This document shows positions 8,604 to 17,264 of a stretch of 64,000 nt of DNA, piece by piece. Each line of letters opens with the position of its first letter. The first letter of the stretch is position 1. The stretch is from positions 124,001 to 188,000 of the forward strand of contig NZ_BOQP01000027.1 of NCBI RefSeq assembly GCF_018332715.1, in the 5' to 3' direction. This stretch comes from Winogradskya consettensis. Its GTDB lineage: Bacteria > Actinomycetota > Actinomycetes > Mycobacteriales > Micromonosporaceae. Both the position numbers and the translations under genes were made by a program. Under the pieces are notes generated by a model that was not told the DNA's origin, searched no databases, and saw nothing but the letters and a program-made list of their open reading frames with translations.

Positions 8604-9241
8604 ACCTCATGGGTCTCGCGGTCCCGCTGATGACGTCGTCGTTGCTCTACCCGCTGCTGGCGGCGCTGACCAGCCTGGACGGCGTGGTCCCGATGGTCCC
8701 GTCCGAGGCGGTGGTGCTGGCGGCCGGCGACTTCGCCCACGCCGGCACGCCGAGTCTGGCGCTGGTCGTCGTGGCCACGGCTCTCGGCGTCTTCCTGGGA
8801 GATCACCTCGCGTACGGCCTCAGCCGCAGTGTCCTCGGCGCCCGGCTGATCAACCGCTCCCGGCACGTCAGCCGGGCCGTCGCGTCGGCGCACCGGCAAC
8901 TCGACCGCCGGCCCGCCCTGCTCATCGTGATGTCACGCTTTCTGCCGGGTGGACGGGTGGCCATGAATCTGGCGTCCGGCACGGCCCGACTGCCGCTGTC
9001 GCGGTTCAGCCCCGCCTCGGCGATCGCCGCGCTGGCCTGGGCTGCCTACACCGCGGGGCTGGGGTTCGCGGGCGGCGCGGTGTTCCTCGAGAATCCGCTG
9101 GTCGGCCTCGCGGCAGGCCTCGGCCTGTCCTTCGTCCTGGGAGGCGTCATCGAACTGATCCGCCGTCGCACCGCCGCACGGCGCGCTGTGAGCGAGATCA
9201 GCTGTGCCACCCGGCCCCGGTCATGCCGCCCAGCATCCTGA
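8600..9241 (+). CDS. DedA-family (SNARE-associated/VTT domain) membrane protein
   Basis: 213 residues starting at the ATG that overlaps the mannosyltransferase stop. The VTT-domain hallmarks are present: an E in VPMVPSEAVVLAAG, a G-x-x-x-G-D segment (LGVFLGDHLAYGLSR) and the F-x-P-G-x-R motif (SRFLPGGRVAMNLASG). Family members such as DedA/UptA/PopT flip undecaprenyl-phosphate or phosphatidylethanolamine across the membrane. Coupling to a polyprenyl-dependent mannosyltransferase suggests that this one may recycle or flip the lipid carrier for the same pathway; that is inference from context. The C-terminal 25 residues are basic and cysteine-containing and probably cytoplasmic. Confidence 0.88.
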   Translation: MNLMGLAVPLMTSSLLYPLLAALTSLDGVVPMVPSEAVVLAAGDFAHAGTPSLALVVVATALGVFLGDHLAYGLSRSVLGARLINRSRHVSRAVASAHRQLDRRPALLIVMSRFLPGGRVAMNLASGTARLPLSRFSPASAIAALAWAAYTAGLGFAGGAVFLENPLVGLAAGLGLSFVLGGVIELIRRRTAARRAVSEISCATRPRSCRPAS

Positions 9242-9254
9242 TCTCGCCGCCGCG

Positions 9255-9301
9255 GATCGGGGGCGTGCCACGGCAGTGGACACCGCGACACGCCCCCGAT
9301 C
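9255..9301. terminator. Bidirectional terminator-like hairpin
   Basis: A perfect 13-bp inverted repeat (GATCGGGGGCGTG at 9255-9267 and its complement at 9289-9301) with a 21-nt loop lies between two convergent genes (DedA and the DUF4173 protein). There is no clear U-tract, as is common in high-GC actinobacteria. Confidence 0.8.
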
Positions 9302-9303
9302 AC

Positions 9304-11622
9304 TCAACGGCGGGTCTTGGGCAGGTCGAACTCATCGGCGGCGCGGCAGTCCTTCTGGCTTCCGATGGCGCCGGGGGGTAGCTGGGCGAGGGCGTCACGG
9401 GCCTGTTCGCGGCCGAGGTTCCAGGCGTACCAGGGGTCGGGTTTTTTGAGGTCGTCGGCGATCCAGCTGAGTGTGCAGCGGCGTACCGGGTCGGGAAGCT
9501 TTGTCAGGGCGGGGGTCGCGTCGGCGGAAAGGGCCCGCAGGTACCAGGCGTCGATCTTGCCGGAGCCCTCGTAACGGGCGGCGTTACGGCTGGCCACGTA
9601 GCCCTCGGGGTCGAGGACGGCGAGGCCGAGCAGCATCAGCACGGCGAGGCCGACGGTGGTGGCGGGGATCCAGCGGCCCTGCCACTTGATGCCGGCGGCG
9701 GCGATCATCACGAAGATGATGCCGAGCAGCATCTCGGAGGCCATGACGAAGATGCGCTCGCCGGTGAAGCTGTAGACCCGCTGGTACTCCCACATCCGGG
9801 ACAGCGCGGACGTCACGATGACGACGCTCAGAGCACAGAGCAGTCCTAGGAGTACGCGTAGCAGCAGCCGTTCCGCGGGTGTGTCCCGTTTCGCCCAGCG
9901 GGCCAGGGCGGCGATCAGCGCCAGCGACAGCAGCGTGACCGCGACGAGCTGCCAGAAGCCGCTCCGGGCGTACTGCGAGTAGCTGAGCCCGGCAGTCTTG
10001 AGCACGTGCCGGCTGCCTCCGAACAGGACGGTGAACTGCACCGCCACGAAGCCGGCGAACAACAGCACCAGCGCGGCGCCGGCCGGTGCCCATTCGATCA
10101 GGCCGAACTTGCCTTTGCCCTCGGTGTCCATGCCGGCCGTCACCGGGGGCCTGGTCAGCGTGTAGATCCCGGAGACGGCGAGCAGGGCACCGGTCACGGC
10201 GAGGAAGATCCACTTGAAGATCGCGCCGAGGTGGAAGTCGGGGACGGCGTCATCCAGCAGCTGGGAGAACGCGACGTCGGCGGACGACAGCAGCGCGCCG
10301 AAGACGAGCAGCACCACGGCGGTGAGGGCGACCGAGAAGAAGATCCGCCGGGCGATTCCCGGGTTGCGGCCCGCTTTCAGGTGCCTGCGGACCCAGGGGA
10401 TGCCGGCGAACGCCGCCCACGGCGCGGCGAACAGGCTGAACAGGATCGACCTGACCCGCCGCCCGCCGACGATCGCCAGCGCGGTGCAGCCGATCGCGCC
10501 CAGCACACTGAACGTCACCAGCCACCACGCGTTACGGAACGCGGGGATGAGCATCAGGGCCAGCGCCGCCACGGCCCAGCCCGACCGGACCAGCCGCTCG
10601 GGAGCCGGCAGATCCTTCGAGCTCCGGACCGCGAACCCGACTCCCAGCGTCAGCGTCAGCCAGGCGAGGAACCAGCCGATGCCCACCCGGTTCAGCGGCA
10701 GGAAGATCAGGAAGCCGAGGGTGCCGGCGAGCACCCCGGTCGGGACGGTCCAGCCCTTGGCGGTTCTCGGCCCGGGCCAGCTCTTCTCGCGGAACTTCTG
10801 CCAGGGGGTCAGCCTCTGCTCGTACGCGCCGAACGGGCGCGCCGGGTACGGGGTCGGGACCGGCTGCTGCTGCTGGCCCTGGGCGGGGGCAGGCTGGTGC
10901 TGCTGGCCCTGGGCGGGGGCAGGCTGGTGCTGCGGGCCCTGGGCGTGGGCAGCCTGGTGCTGCGGCCGCTGGACGGGCGCCGGTTGGTGCTGCGGGCGCT
11001 GAGCGGGCGTCGGCTGAGGCTTCGGCGCCTGAGGCTTGCCCGGCTCTGGCTTGCCCGGATCCGGCTTGGCGGCTGGCCCTTGCTCGGCGGCAGGCTCTGG
11101 CTTCGGCTGCTCTGGCTCGGCGGCTGGTTCTGGCTTGGCGGGCGCCGGCTCGGCGGCAGGCTCTGGCTTGGGCGGTTCGAGCTTCTGGGGCGCCGGGGTG
11201 GCGCTCGCAGCGGGTGCCGGCGTTACCTCGGGCGGCGCGGTGACAGCCGGGGCTGTGACGACGGCTGGGGATGCGACAGCCGAGGCGGCGACGGCGGGGG
11301 TGGTGACGGTCGGGGTGGTGACGGCGGGGGTGGTGACAGCCGGGGTGGTGACGGCGGGGGCGGTGACGGCTGGGGTAGTGACCGCTGGGGTTGCCGCCTC
11401 GACCGGGACCATCGGGAGGAAAACGGCGTATCCTCGCGTACCCGAAGGGATCTGGACCGGGATCGCCCAGGCCGTCTCCCCGTCGGCACCCGGCCAGACC
11501 AGCGACGGGATCGCGTCGGTGGGCTGCATGACCAGCAGCTGGGGTGGTGGTGGCGCCGGAGTGGCGGGGACGTCGTTGGCCTGGTCCGGGGGACCGGGCT
11601 GCTTCGGGGGCTGATGCGCCAC
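9304..11622 (-). CDS. DUF4173/DUF4153-type membrane protein with long repetitive Pro-rich N-terminus
   Basis: 772 residues from a GTG at 11622, preceded by GGAGG at 6-bp spacing. Residues 1 to about 75 carry a short compact segment with VWPGADGETAWAIPVQ. Residues about 75-275 are low-complexity: TPAVT-type pentapeptides, then KPEPAAE blocks, then QHQPAPAQGQ decapeptides. Residues about 290-690 form 10-12 transmembrane segments with the DUF4173-like stretches FSQLLDDAVPDFHLG and SRMWEYQRVYSFTGERIFV. The C-terminus is soluble and contains CTLSWIADDL. The function of the family is unknown. The N-terminal region is probably a disordered cytoplasmic or wall-facing arm. Confidence 0.85.
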   Translation of the reverse strand: MAHQPPKQPGPPDQANDVPATPAPPPPQLLVMQPTDAIPSLVWPGADGETAWAIPVQIPSGTRGYAVFLPMVPVEAATPAVTTPAVTAPAVTTPAVTTPAVTTPTVTTPAVAASAVASPAVVTAPAVTAPPEVTPAPAASATPAPQKLEPPKPEPAAEPAPAKPEPAAEPEQPKPEPAAEQGPAAKPDPGKPEPGKPQAPKPQPTPAQRPQHQPAPVQRPQHQAAHAQGPQHQPAPAQGQQHQPAPAQGQQQQPVPTPYPARPFGAYEQRLTPWQKFREKSWPGPRTAKGWTVPTGVLAGTLGFLIFLPLNRVGIGWFLAWLTLTLGVGFAVRSSKDLPAPERLVRSGWAVAALALMLIPAFRNAWWLVTFSVLGAIGCTALAIVGGRRVRSILFSLFAAPWAAFAGIPWVRRHLKAGRNPGIARRIFFSVALTAVVLLVFGALLSSADVAFSQLLDDAVPDFHLGAIFKWIFLAVTGALLAVSGIYTLTRPPVTAGMDTEGKGKFGLIEWAPAGAALVLLFAGFVAVQFTVLFGGSRHVLKTAGLSYSQYARSGFWQLVAVTLLSLALIAALARWAKRDTPAERLLLRVLLGLLCALSVVIVTSALSRMWEYQRVYSFTGERIFVMASEMLLGIIFVMIAAAGIKWQGRWIPATTVGLAVLMLLGLAVLDPEGYVASRNAARYEGSGKIDAWYLRALSADATPALTKLPDPVRRCTLSWIADDLKKPDPWYAWNLGREQARDALAQLPPGAIGSQKDCRAADEFDLPKTRR
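10866..11000. repeat. Degenerate 30-bp tandem repeats coding QHQPAPAQGQ
   Basis: About four to five units of a 30-bp sequence (core CTGGGCGGGGGCAGGCTGGT on the + strand), the first ones almost identical and the later ones diverged. They code decapeptides in the proline-rich arm of the DUF4173-type protein. Frame is preserved throughout. Confidence 0.85.
11240..11400. repeat. 15-bp tandem repeats coding TPAVT pentapeptides
   Basis: About ten imperfect copies of a 15-bp unit (consensus GGGGTGGTGACGGCG on the + strand) encode (T/A)-P-A-V-T on the minus strand. They belong to the same gene as the 30-bp array. The variation between copies shows that the array is not freshly amplified. Confidence 0.85.
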
Positions 11623-11763
11623 TGCACCCTCCTGGGTTGCTCAGTTCGGCTCACTCTAGGACGTGTGCGCGGCAATTTCTACGTTGGAACGGGTCCGTAT
11701 CGCCGCGACGCCTGGAGCGTAGGACACGGGAACAAGGCCCCGCGTCCGGGCGCTGAGATCGTT

Positions 11764-12744
11764 GTGATCAACGCCGGGGTTCGACTTTCGCTGCTGGACC
11801 GGTCACGCACCCGCACGGGTGAGACCGAGGCGGCCGCGCTGCGAGGCACCGTCGCCCGCGCGAACCACGCTGAGCGGCTCGGATATCACCGCTTCTGGGT
11901 CGCCGAGCACCACGGCGTACCCGGCATCGCGGGCGCTGCCCCGGCGGTACTGCTGGCCGCCGTCGCCGCCGCCACGACGACGATCCGGCTCGGCTCGGCC
12001 GGGGTGATGTTGCCGCACCACCAGCCGCTCGTCGTCGCCGAGCAGTTCGCGACGCTGACGGCTTTCGCGCCGGGCCGCGTCGACCTCGGGCTGGGCCGCT
12101 CTCCCGGCTTCACCCCACCGGTGCGCCGGGCGTTGCGCCAGACCGACAGCGATTTCGCCGCCGACCTCACCGAACTGCGTGACTTCCTGACGGGTACGGC
12201 GGAGATCACCCTCCATCCCCAGCCGGCCGCCCCCATCCCGTTGTACGTGCTGGCCACCGGAACCGGCCTGCGGATCGCGGCGCGACTCGGTCTCCCCGTG
12301 ATCGTTGGCGGTCCGTTGCTGGGCGACGACGGTGCCGAGGCCCTGGCCGGCTACCGGCACACCTTCGAACCCTCCGAACAGCAAGCCGAGCCCTGGGTCG
12401 CGATCAGCCTCGACGTGCTCGTCGCGGACACCCCGTCGGAAGCCGCCGACCTGCTGCTCCCCGAGGCCTGGGCGATGGCTCAGGGCCGTACGACCGGAGC
12501 CTTCCCGCCCCTCGAACCGGTGGCCGCCGTCCGAGCTGCCACCCGTACCCCACGTCAGCAGCACTATCTCGACCGGACCGCCGCCGCGGCAATCACCGGC
12601 ACCCCCGAGCAGGTCGCGCATCGCCTCACCGACCTGCTCGACCGCACCGGAGCCGCCGAACTCGTCGCCGCCGGCAGCACCTTCGACCGCGATGCCCTGC
12701 ACGCCTCCGACGCCGCACTGGCCGCGATGTTCGCCCGTCCCTGA
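11764..12744 (+). CDS. Luciferase-like (LLM class) flavin-dependent oxidoreductase
   Basis: 326 residues if the GTG at 11764 is used. The frame is open far upstream, but that part is antisense to the repeat gene, so it is rejected. Family features: SLLDRSRTR near the N-terminus, RLGYHRFWVAEHHG, the GSAGVMLPHHQPLVVAEQFATL block and a TGTPEQVAHRL segment near the C-terminus. These match the MsnO8/LuxA-like group of F420- or FMN-using monooxygenases. The conserved WVAEHH and LPHHQP histidines line the flavin site in the family. The true substrate is unknown. The gene is convergent with the XRE regulator, 9 bp apart. The start is the least certain part. Confidence 0.85.
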   Translation: MINAGVRLSLLDRSRTRTGETEAAALRGTVARANHAERLGYHRFWVAEHHGVPGIAGAAPAVLLAAVAAATTTIRLGSAGVMLPHHQPLVVAEQFATLTAFAPGRVDLGLGRSPGFTPPVRRALRQTDSDFAADLTELRDFLTGTAEITLHPQPAAPIPLYVLATGTGLRIAARLGLPVIVGGPLLGDDGAEALAGYRHTFEPSEQQAEPWVAISLDVLVADTPSEAADLLLPEAWAMAQGRTTGAFPPLEPVAAVRAATRTPRQQHYLDRTAAAAITGTPEQVAHRLTDLLDRTGAAELVAAGSTFDRDALHASDAALAAMFARP

Positions 12745-12753
12745 TCGGCTCGC

Positions 12754-13605
12754 CTAGAGGTGCTGGGCGCCCCAGAGTCCGAGAAGTCGCAGGTTGTCGT
12801 GCGACGGACTCCCGGGGTCGGTGGTGTAGAGGAACAGTGTCTGATCCTCGTCGCCGGGCAGGCTGAAGGCCTCGTACCGCAGCGTGATGGGCCCGACGGC
12901 GGGGTGGGTCATGTGTTTGGTGCCATGGGTGCGGCGGTGCACGGTGTGGTCGTTCCACCAGGTGCGGAATTGCGGACTCTTGATGGCGAGCTCGCCGACG
13001 AGCTCGGTGAGCTGCGGGTCATCGGGGAACCGGCCGGCGTAGAGCCGCAGGGTGCCGACGACCTCGGCGGCGACGGCCGGCCAGTCGGCGAAGGCGGCCC
13101 GGGCGTCGGGATCGAGGAAGATCCAGCGGGTGTAGTTGCGATGCTTCGCCGGCAGCCGGGTCCAGTCGGTCAGCAGCGCGCGTGCCAGGGGGTTCGCGGC
13201 CAGGACGTCGGTACGTCGGCCGAGGATGAGCGCCGGGTGCTCCGTCATCGAGGCGATCATCTGCTGCAGCGCCGGGCGTACGCGTTGCGGCGGGGTCTGC
13301 CGGTGACGCTGCCGGGCCGGGCGGGCGAGATCGGCGAGGTGCGCGCGGCCGGCCGGCTCGAGTTGGAAAACCCGGGCCAGAGCATCGACGACAGCGTCGG
13401 ACGGGGTGCTGTGCCGGCCCTGCTCGAGGCGGGTGTAGTAGTCGACGCTGACCCCCGCGAGCTGGGCCACCTCTTCGCGGCGCAGCCCGCGGACGCGCCG
13501 GGAGGTGGTGGCCGCCGGATCGGGCCCGGCGACCAACGCGCTCTCCGGCGCCGTGTTGGCCCGGCACGTGCGCAGGAAGGCGCCCAGGTCTGTGTTCACC
13601 GCCAT
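12754..13605 (-). CDS. XRE-family regulator with MmyB-like ligand-binding domain
   Basis: 283 residues from the ATG at 13605 (an ATG at 13614 would add three). Residues about 25-80 form the helix-turn-helix: RGLRREEVAQLAGVSVDYYTR, then LEQGRHSTPSDAVVDALARV. Residues about 105-280 are the MmyB domain with LGRRTDVLAANPLARALL and HPAVGPITLRYEAFSLPGDE, known to bind small or fatty-acid-like ligands. The divergent gene at 13759 is an SDR, and the usual arrangement for this family is regulation of the adjacent divergent dehydrogenase. The 153-bp gap should hold the operator; I could not fix a palindrome there. Confidence 0.9.
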   Translation of the reverse strand: MAVNTDLGAFLRTCRANTAPESALVAGPDPAATTSRRVRGLRREEVAQLAGVSVDYYTRLEQGRHSTPSDAVVDALARVFQLEPAGRAHLADLARPARQRHRQTPPQRVRPALQQMIASMTEHPALILGRRTDVLAANPLARALLTDWTRLPAKHRNYTRWIFLDPDARAAFADWPAVAAEVVGTLRLYAGRFPDDPQLTELVGELAIKSPQFRTWWNDHTVHRRTHGTKHMTHPAVGPITLRYEAFSLPGDEDQTLFLYTTDPGSPSHDNLRLLGLWGAQHL

Positions 13606-13758
13606 GTGATCCATGATCGGGCACGCCGGGGCCCGCGGAAAGGCCCTGGGTGGGCATGGCGTTCCCCGGTAGCGCTGGGCCAGCTGGAGCCTGTCCGCGC
13701 CGGGGGTGCCGCTCGCACGATGGGATCCGTCGTGTTGAGCACCACCGAGGAGATCCCG

Positions 13759-14619
13759 ATGCCGTACCCCGCCACCACCCCCGCCACCTGGTTCGTCACC
13801 GGTACGTCGCGCGGGCTGGGCCTGGAACTGGTCGCGCAGCTGCTGCGCCGCGGTGACAACGTCGCGGCCACCACCCGTTCCACGGCCCGCCTCGCCGAGG
13901 CGCTGGCCGGCGAGGACTGTTCCCGGCTGCTGGCCGTGGAAATCGACCTGGCCGACGAGAGCGCCGTCGTGGCGGCCGTGGCCGCGGCCACCGAGCGCTT
14001 CGGTGGCATCGACGTGGCCGTCAACAACGCCGGCTACGGGTTCCTCGGCGCGGTCGAGGAGGTCAGCGACGCCGAGGCCCGGAAGATGTTCGACGTGCAG
14101 ATCTTCGGCGTCTGGAACGTGCTGCGGGCGGTCCTGCCGGCCATGCGCAGCCGGCACAGCGGCCACATCATCAACATCTCGTCGATCCTGGGACTGACCG
14201 CCTTCCCCGGCTGGGGCCTCTACTGCGCCGGCAAGTACGCCCTGGAAGGCCTCACCGAGTCCCTGGCCGCTGAGATGTCGGGTTCCGGGGTCGGCGTCAC
14301 CCTGGTCGAGCCGGGCTACACCCGCACCGACTTCCTGCGGACGTCCTCGCTGGCGCTGCCGGCCGCCACAGCCGACGGCTACGAGGCGATCCGCGAGATG
14401 ACCGAGGCACACCTGGCCATGCCGGGCACCCAGCTGGGCGACCCGGTCAAGGTCGCAGCCGCGATCATCACCGTCGCCGCCACCGGCGGGGCCCCGCTGC
14501 ACCAACTGCTCGGCTCCGACTCGTACGCCCTCGCCAAGGGTCGGATCGAGACCCTCACCGCCGACATCGAGAACGGCCGCGACGTCGCCCTGTCCACCGA
14601 CGTCACACCCCACGCCTGA
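13759..14619 (+). CDS. Short-chain dehydrogenase/reductase (SDR)
   Basis: 286 residues. The ATG at 13759 has GAGGAG six bases upstream. Classical SDR motifs: the nucleotide site TGTSRGLG (about 11-18), NNAG (about 89-92), the catalytic Ser in NISSILG and the Y-x-x-x-K pair in LYCAGKYALEGL. The length and the TRTDFLRTSS segment after the active site match the retinol-dehydrogenase-like SDRs often paired with MmyB-type regulators. It should reduce or oxidise an unidentified carbonyl/alcohol with NADP(H). Divergent from the XRE regulator, which probably controls it. A hairpin at 14636-14665 follows. Confidence 0.92.
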   Translation: MPYPATTPATWFVTGTSRGLGLELVAQLLRRGDNVAATTRSTARLAEALAGEDCSRLLAVEIDLADESAVVAAVAAATERFGGIDVAVNNAGYGFLGAVEEVSDAEARKMFDVQIFGVWNVLRAVLPAMRSRHSGHIINISSILGLTAFPGWGLYCAGKYALEGLTESLAAEMSGSGVGVTLVEPGYTRTDFLRTSSLALPAATADGYEAIREMTEAHLAMPGTQLGDPVKVAAAIITVAATGGAPLHQLLGSDSYALAKGRIETLTADIENGRDVALSTDVTPHA

Positions 14620-14635
14620 CGGCGAGATCAGTCCT

Positions 14636-14665
14636 CGCGGGACGCGCCCTCGGCGGCGTCCCGCG
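14636..14665. terminator. Terminator-like hairpin after the SDR gene
   Basis: A perfect 9-bp stem (CGCGGGACG at 14636-14644 and its complement at 14657-14665) with a 12-nt loop begins 17 bp after the SDR stop. No T-run follows. Confidence 0.6.
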
Positions 14666-14675
14666 CGGTCTGTTC

Positions 14676-15375
14676 CTCTCTCGAAGCGGGTCACCCCGAT
14701 CGTGCTGGTGTCCAGGAGCAGGACCGGGCCGTCCGGGTCGCGGCCCAGCGGCAGCAGCGCCTGCCACGCCGAGTCGATGACCGAACCCGCGAACCCGCCG
14801 GTAGCCTGCCGTTTGCCGTCCGGCACGGTCCAGGCCGAGAGGACCGTACGCGCCTGCTCGTGGAGCTGCCAGATATCGCTCGCGCGCACGGTCGGCAGCT
14901 CCACCGCCGCGGGGATCAGCAGCACCGCCCCGTCCGCGGTGAGTGCCGGTGAGCCGTGCTGCTCCGGCCCGGTCAGCCCGGTGATCCGGGTGACCGGCCC
15001 GTCCGACCAGGCCCGCAGCACCACCGCGTCCACGCTGCTGTTCCCCGCCGGGACCGTGACCGCCGTCGTCGACCGGTCGAGGCTGACCGCGATGCTGTTG
15101 ACCCGGTCGATCAACTCCCGGCGGGCCGGCTCGGCACCGGTCAGCCCCACCCGGACCAGCGTCCCGTCCGTAGTAGACCTGCCCGGGTCTCGGCAGGAAC
15201 TCGGTCACCAGCGCCTGACGTCCGCCGGGCCCCAGCCACAGGCCGTAGAGCCAGCTGTGCCACGGCAGGGTGCGTGGCGTCCCCTCGGCGCCGGTGGCCA
15301 GGTCCACCGTGTTCACCTCGTTGACCACCGTGTCCGGGCTGGAGAACAGGGTGCCGTTCGTCCGGGTCGAAGCAC
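14676..15375 (-). pseudogene. Frameshifted, truncated relic of a beta-propeller-like protein
   Basis: On the minus strand two frames join into one protein-like text. The upstream frame reads TLFSSPDTVVNEVNTVDLAT and on to VTEFLPRPGQVYYG. After a frame change near 15168 the text continues with TDGTLVRVGLTGAEPARREL and, later, GPVLLLDTSTIGVTRFE. The repeated pattern of value-label-value strands (VNTVDLATGAEG, DGTLVRVGLTGAE, SDGPVTRITGLTG) looks like TolB/WD40-type propeller blades. Neither a convincing start nor a natural C-terminus is present: the frame runs into sequence antisense to the SDR. I infer a dead gene cut at both ends. A sequencing error at one base would not explain the missing ends. 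Confidence 0.65.
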
Positions 15376-15748
15376 TACGGTGCGTGCCGTCCAGCGCCCT
15401 GGACGCGGGCGGCGATGGGACCGAACGCGCGTTCTCTGCGGTATGAGAGCGTGCGGCCGGAATAGTGGTCGAAGATCGGTTTTTTGCTCGATCGCGGCAG
15501 GGTTGCTGCCATTGCCGAGGGGGAGTGCGGCATGGGCGGGCCTCGCGAAGAAGACGCGCAGGATTTCCTTCGTTACGCAGGAATGCCTGCCTGTGTCCGG
15601 ATCGTAGGCGTAGAGCCACCACGTCGCCTATGTCGCGTCTATTCCCGCCGGGCTCGCCACCGGTTGTGAATTTGGTCGAGTGATTTAAGCGCGCGCGTTG
15701 ATTGTTGTGTCGAGCCCCGGGTGTGACGCAGAGTTCGGTGTTCGTGGG
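15376..15748. other. Region without an intact gene
   Basis: No full gene is supported. One minus-strand frame (about 15460-15607) reads WWLYAYDPDTGRHSCVTKE and looks once-coding, but it has no start and soon meets stops; it may be a further piece of the relic next door or of something unrelated. Six T in a row near 15480 and lower GC than the flanks fit decaying DNA. Confidence 0.5.
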
Positions 15749-16111
15749 TTAGTAGGCGGCGGCGTACTTTACAAGCCAGCGGTTGGTGAACCGGCTCCAG
15801 TCGAACAGGTCACCGGCGGCGCGTCTGCGGTCACGTTCATGGTCGGCGGCGGCCTGTGCCCGGTGGGAGTTTGCCTCGCGGAACAATGCTCGTGCGGCTT
15901 CGATCCAGATCAGTTTGCCGTCCGGTGTCCGGGCTTCGGGGGAGTCGCGCCGTAGTCGGGTGGTGTGGCCGAGAGCTTTTCCGAAAGCTCGCCGGACCTT
16001 GTGCTCGCGCCGGAACTCTTCGGTTGCCGGGGAGTAGTTCCGGCGCCGTGTCGGGTCACGCATCCACGCCAGTTCAACGGTCGTGAAGATCTCCAGCTGA
16101 GCGTATTTCAT
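15749..16111 (-). CDS. Hypothetical basic protein
   Basis: 120 residues from the ATG at 16111, giving MKYAQLEIFTTVELAWMRDP; an ATG at 16138 would add nine residues. The protein is rich in Arg, Lys and Ala, has a central charged helical stretch (EEFRREHKVRRAFGKALG) and ends in WSRFTNRWLVKYAAAY. No signal, membrane span or known motif is visible. The reading frame has natural codon bias, so I take it as real. It sits inside the decay zone between a relic and a broken transposase and may be cargo of a lost element, or simply a survivor. Function unknown. Confidence 0.55.
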   Translation of the reverse strand: MKYAQLEIFTTVELAWMRDPTRRRNYSPATEEFRREHKVRRAFGKALGHTTRLRRDSPEARTPDGKLIWIEAARALFREANSHRAQAAADHERDRRRAAGDLFDWSRFTNRWLVKYAAAY

Positions 16112-16441
16112 GCTTTTATTGTTCTCAGGGATTTTCATGATCGGAAGTACGGGTGTGCCATTGTCGAGTTGAGGGGGATCACACGACTTCGAATGGCAGA
16201 TAGCGAGTATTCGGATAGCCATGAAGTGGTGGCGGATGGATCCCGGGCGGCGATCCTCATGCTCACCGCGCCACGAGTTCGTCGGCCGTCTTGTTGTCAT
16301 CGGCAGATCCGTGAACTCGTCGGGGTGGCCTTCGAGCCGCGTGCTGTGACAGAGCGTTATGCGGAGGCTGGGGTTGACGCTTTGGCATGCTGATGCTCGC
16401 GGAGCCGTGGCCGCGTCTATCGATGCTCGTTCTGGCGGGTT

Positions 16442-17180
16442 GTGACGGACAAGGCAGAAGCGATCGATGTTTTGGCGGAGTTCCGTGAGCAGCTCTACCG
16501 ATGCATGACCCCGCGGGCGGACGCCTTATTCGAGCTGACCGAGGCGCTGCTGTGCACCGACGGACCGGTCAAACGCTGGTCGGGTTGTCACTTGCCCCGG
16601 AGCGCCGGCGCGGCCACGGCGCCCATGTATAACGCGCTCAACCACGGCCGTACCGACGTCGAGGTGCTGTGCCGGTGCCTTGCAGGATTGCCGTTGCCGC
16701 GGGCGGCGGATGGCCGTCTGGTGCTGGCCGTTGATGTCTCGCCGTGGCTGCGACCGGACGGCAAATGCAGTCCGCAGCGCTCGTTCTGACACACCTACGG
16801 GCGTGGCAAGGACTGGCCGTACTCGTTCATCGCCGCGCTGGAGACCGGCCGCACCTCCTGGACCGCCCTGCACGACGCCGTCCGGCTACCGCCGGGCGCG
16901 GACGTCACCACGGTCACCTGCGCGCAGATCCGACAGCTCGTCAACCGGCTGACCGACGTGGGTCAGTGGCGACCCGGCAACCGCGACATCCTGATCGTGC
17001 TCGACGCCGGCTACGAAGCCCCGCGCATCGCCTGGCTGCTGCGCGACCTACCCGCGGCTGGCTCGCCGTGCCGCCTGGGTAGATCACGGCCAGGCGTTGC
17101 CGGTCGTCGAGGGCACGGTCATCCGGCTCACCGTCGAGGAGCTGCCCAGCCGCGCCCAGCCGAAATCTGGACTCCGCCTC
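16442..17180 (+). pseudogene. Broken transposase (NF041680-type actinobacterial IS)
   Basis: The text follows the family from VLAEFREQLYRCMTPRADAL through FELTEALLCTDGPVK, LAVDVSPWLRPDGK, GQWRPGNRDILIVLDAGY and LPVVEGTVIRLTVEELPS. It is broken several times. A compensating pair of frameshifts spans about 16570-16625 (the lost frame reads TLVGLSLAPERRRGHGAMY). An in-frame TGA stands at 16787-16789 where the family usually has Cys. A short deletion removes residues between TYGRGK and DWPYS. A larger deletion with a frame change near 17060-17085 removes the middle of the catalytic region. No terminal inverted repeats could be fixed. It cannot make active transposase. Confidence 0.85.
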
Positions 17181-17249
17181 GCTCCGACCCCAGTTATGAA
17201 GCTCGCTCCGGCCCCAGTTTTGAAGCTCGCTCCGGCCCCAGTCATGAAA
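17178..17249. repeat. Three tandem 24-bp repeats
   Basis: Units CTCGCTCCGGCCCCAGTTATGAAG-like at 17178-17201, 17202-17225 and 17226-17249, differing by one to four bases each. They lie between the end of the broken transposase and the 3' end of the LacI-type gene (stop at 17265). The unit length is a multiple of three, but there is no good evidence that they are translated. Confidence 0.92.
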
Positions 17250-17264
17250 CGGGCCCTGGCGGGC

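Noticed and set aside
11240..11400. Regular 15-bp repeats as a possible CRISPR array
   Set aside because: The repeats have no spacers, are imperfect, and lie in frame within a coding region.
10006..11763. Long plus-strand frame continuous with the luciferase-like gene (912 codons in total)
   Set aside because: The part before 11764 is antisense to the DUF4173-type gene and its repeats. High GC keeps antisense frames open; its text (RGRDRLLLLALGGGRLVL) is low-complexity and not protein-like.
12754..15150. 798-codon minus-strand frame joining the relic, the SDR antisense and the XRE regulator
   Set aside because: The middle is antisense to the SDR gene. Only the first part (relic) and the last 283 codons (regulator) make sense; they are separate units.
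16787..16789. In-frame TGA in the transposase as selenocysteine or programmed readthrough
   Set aside because: The family has Cys here, but other frameshifts and deletions in the same gene show that it is simply dead; no SECIS-like structure was noticed.
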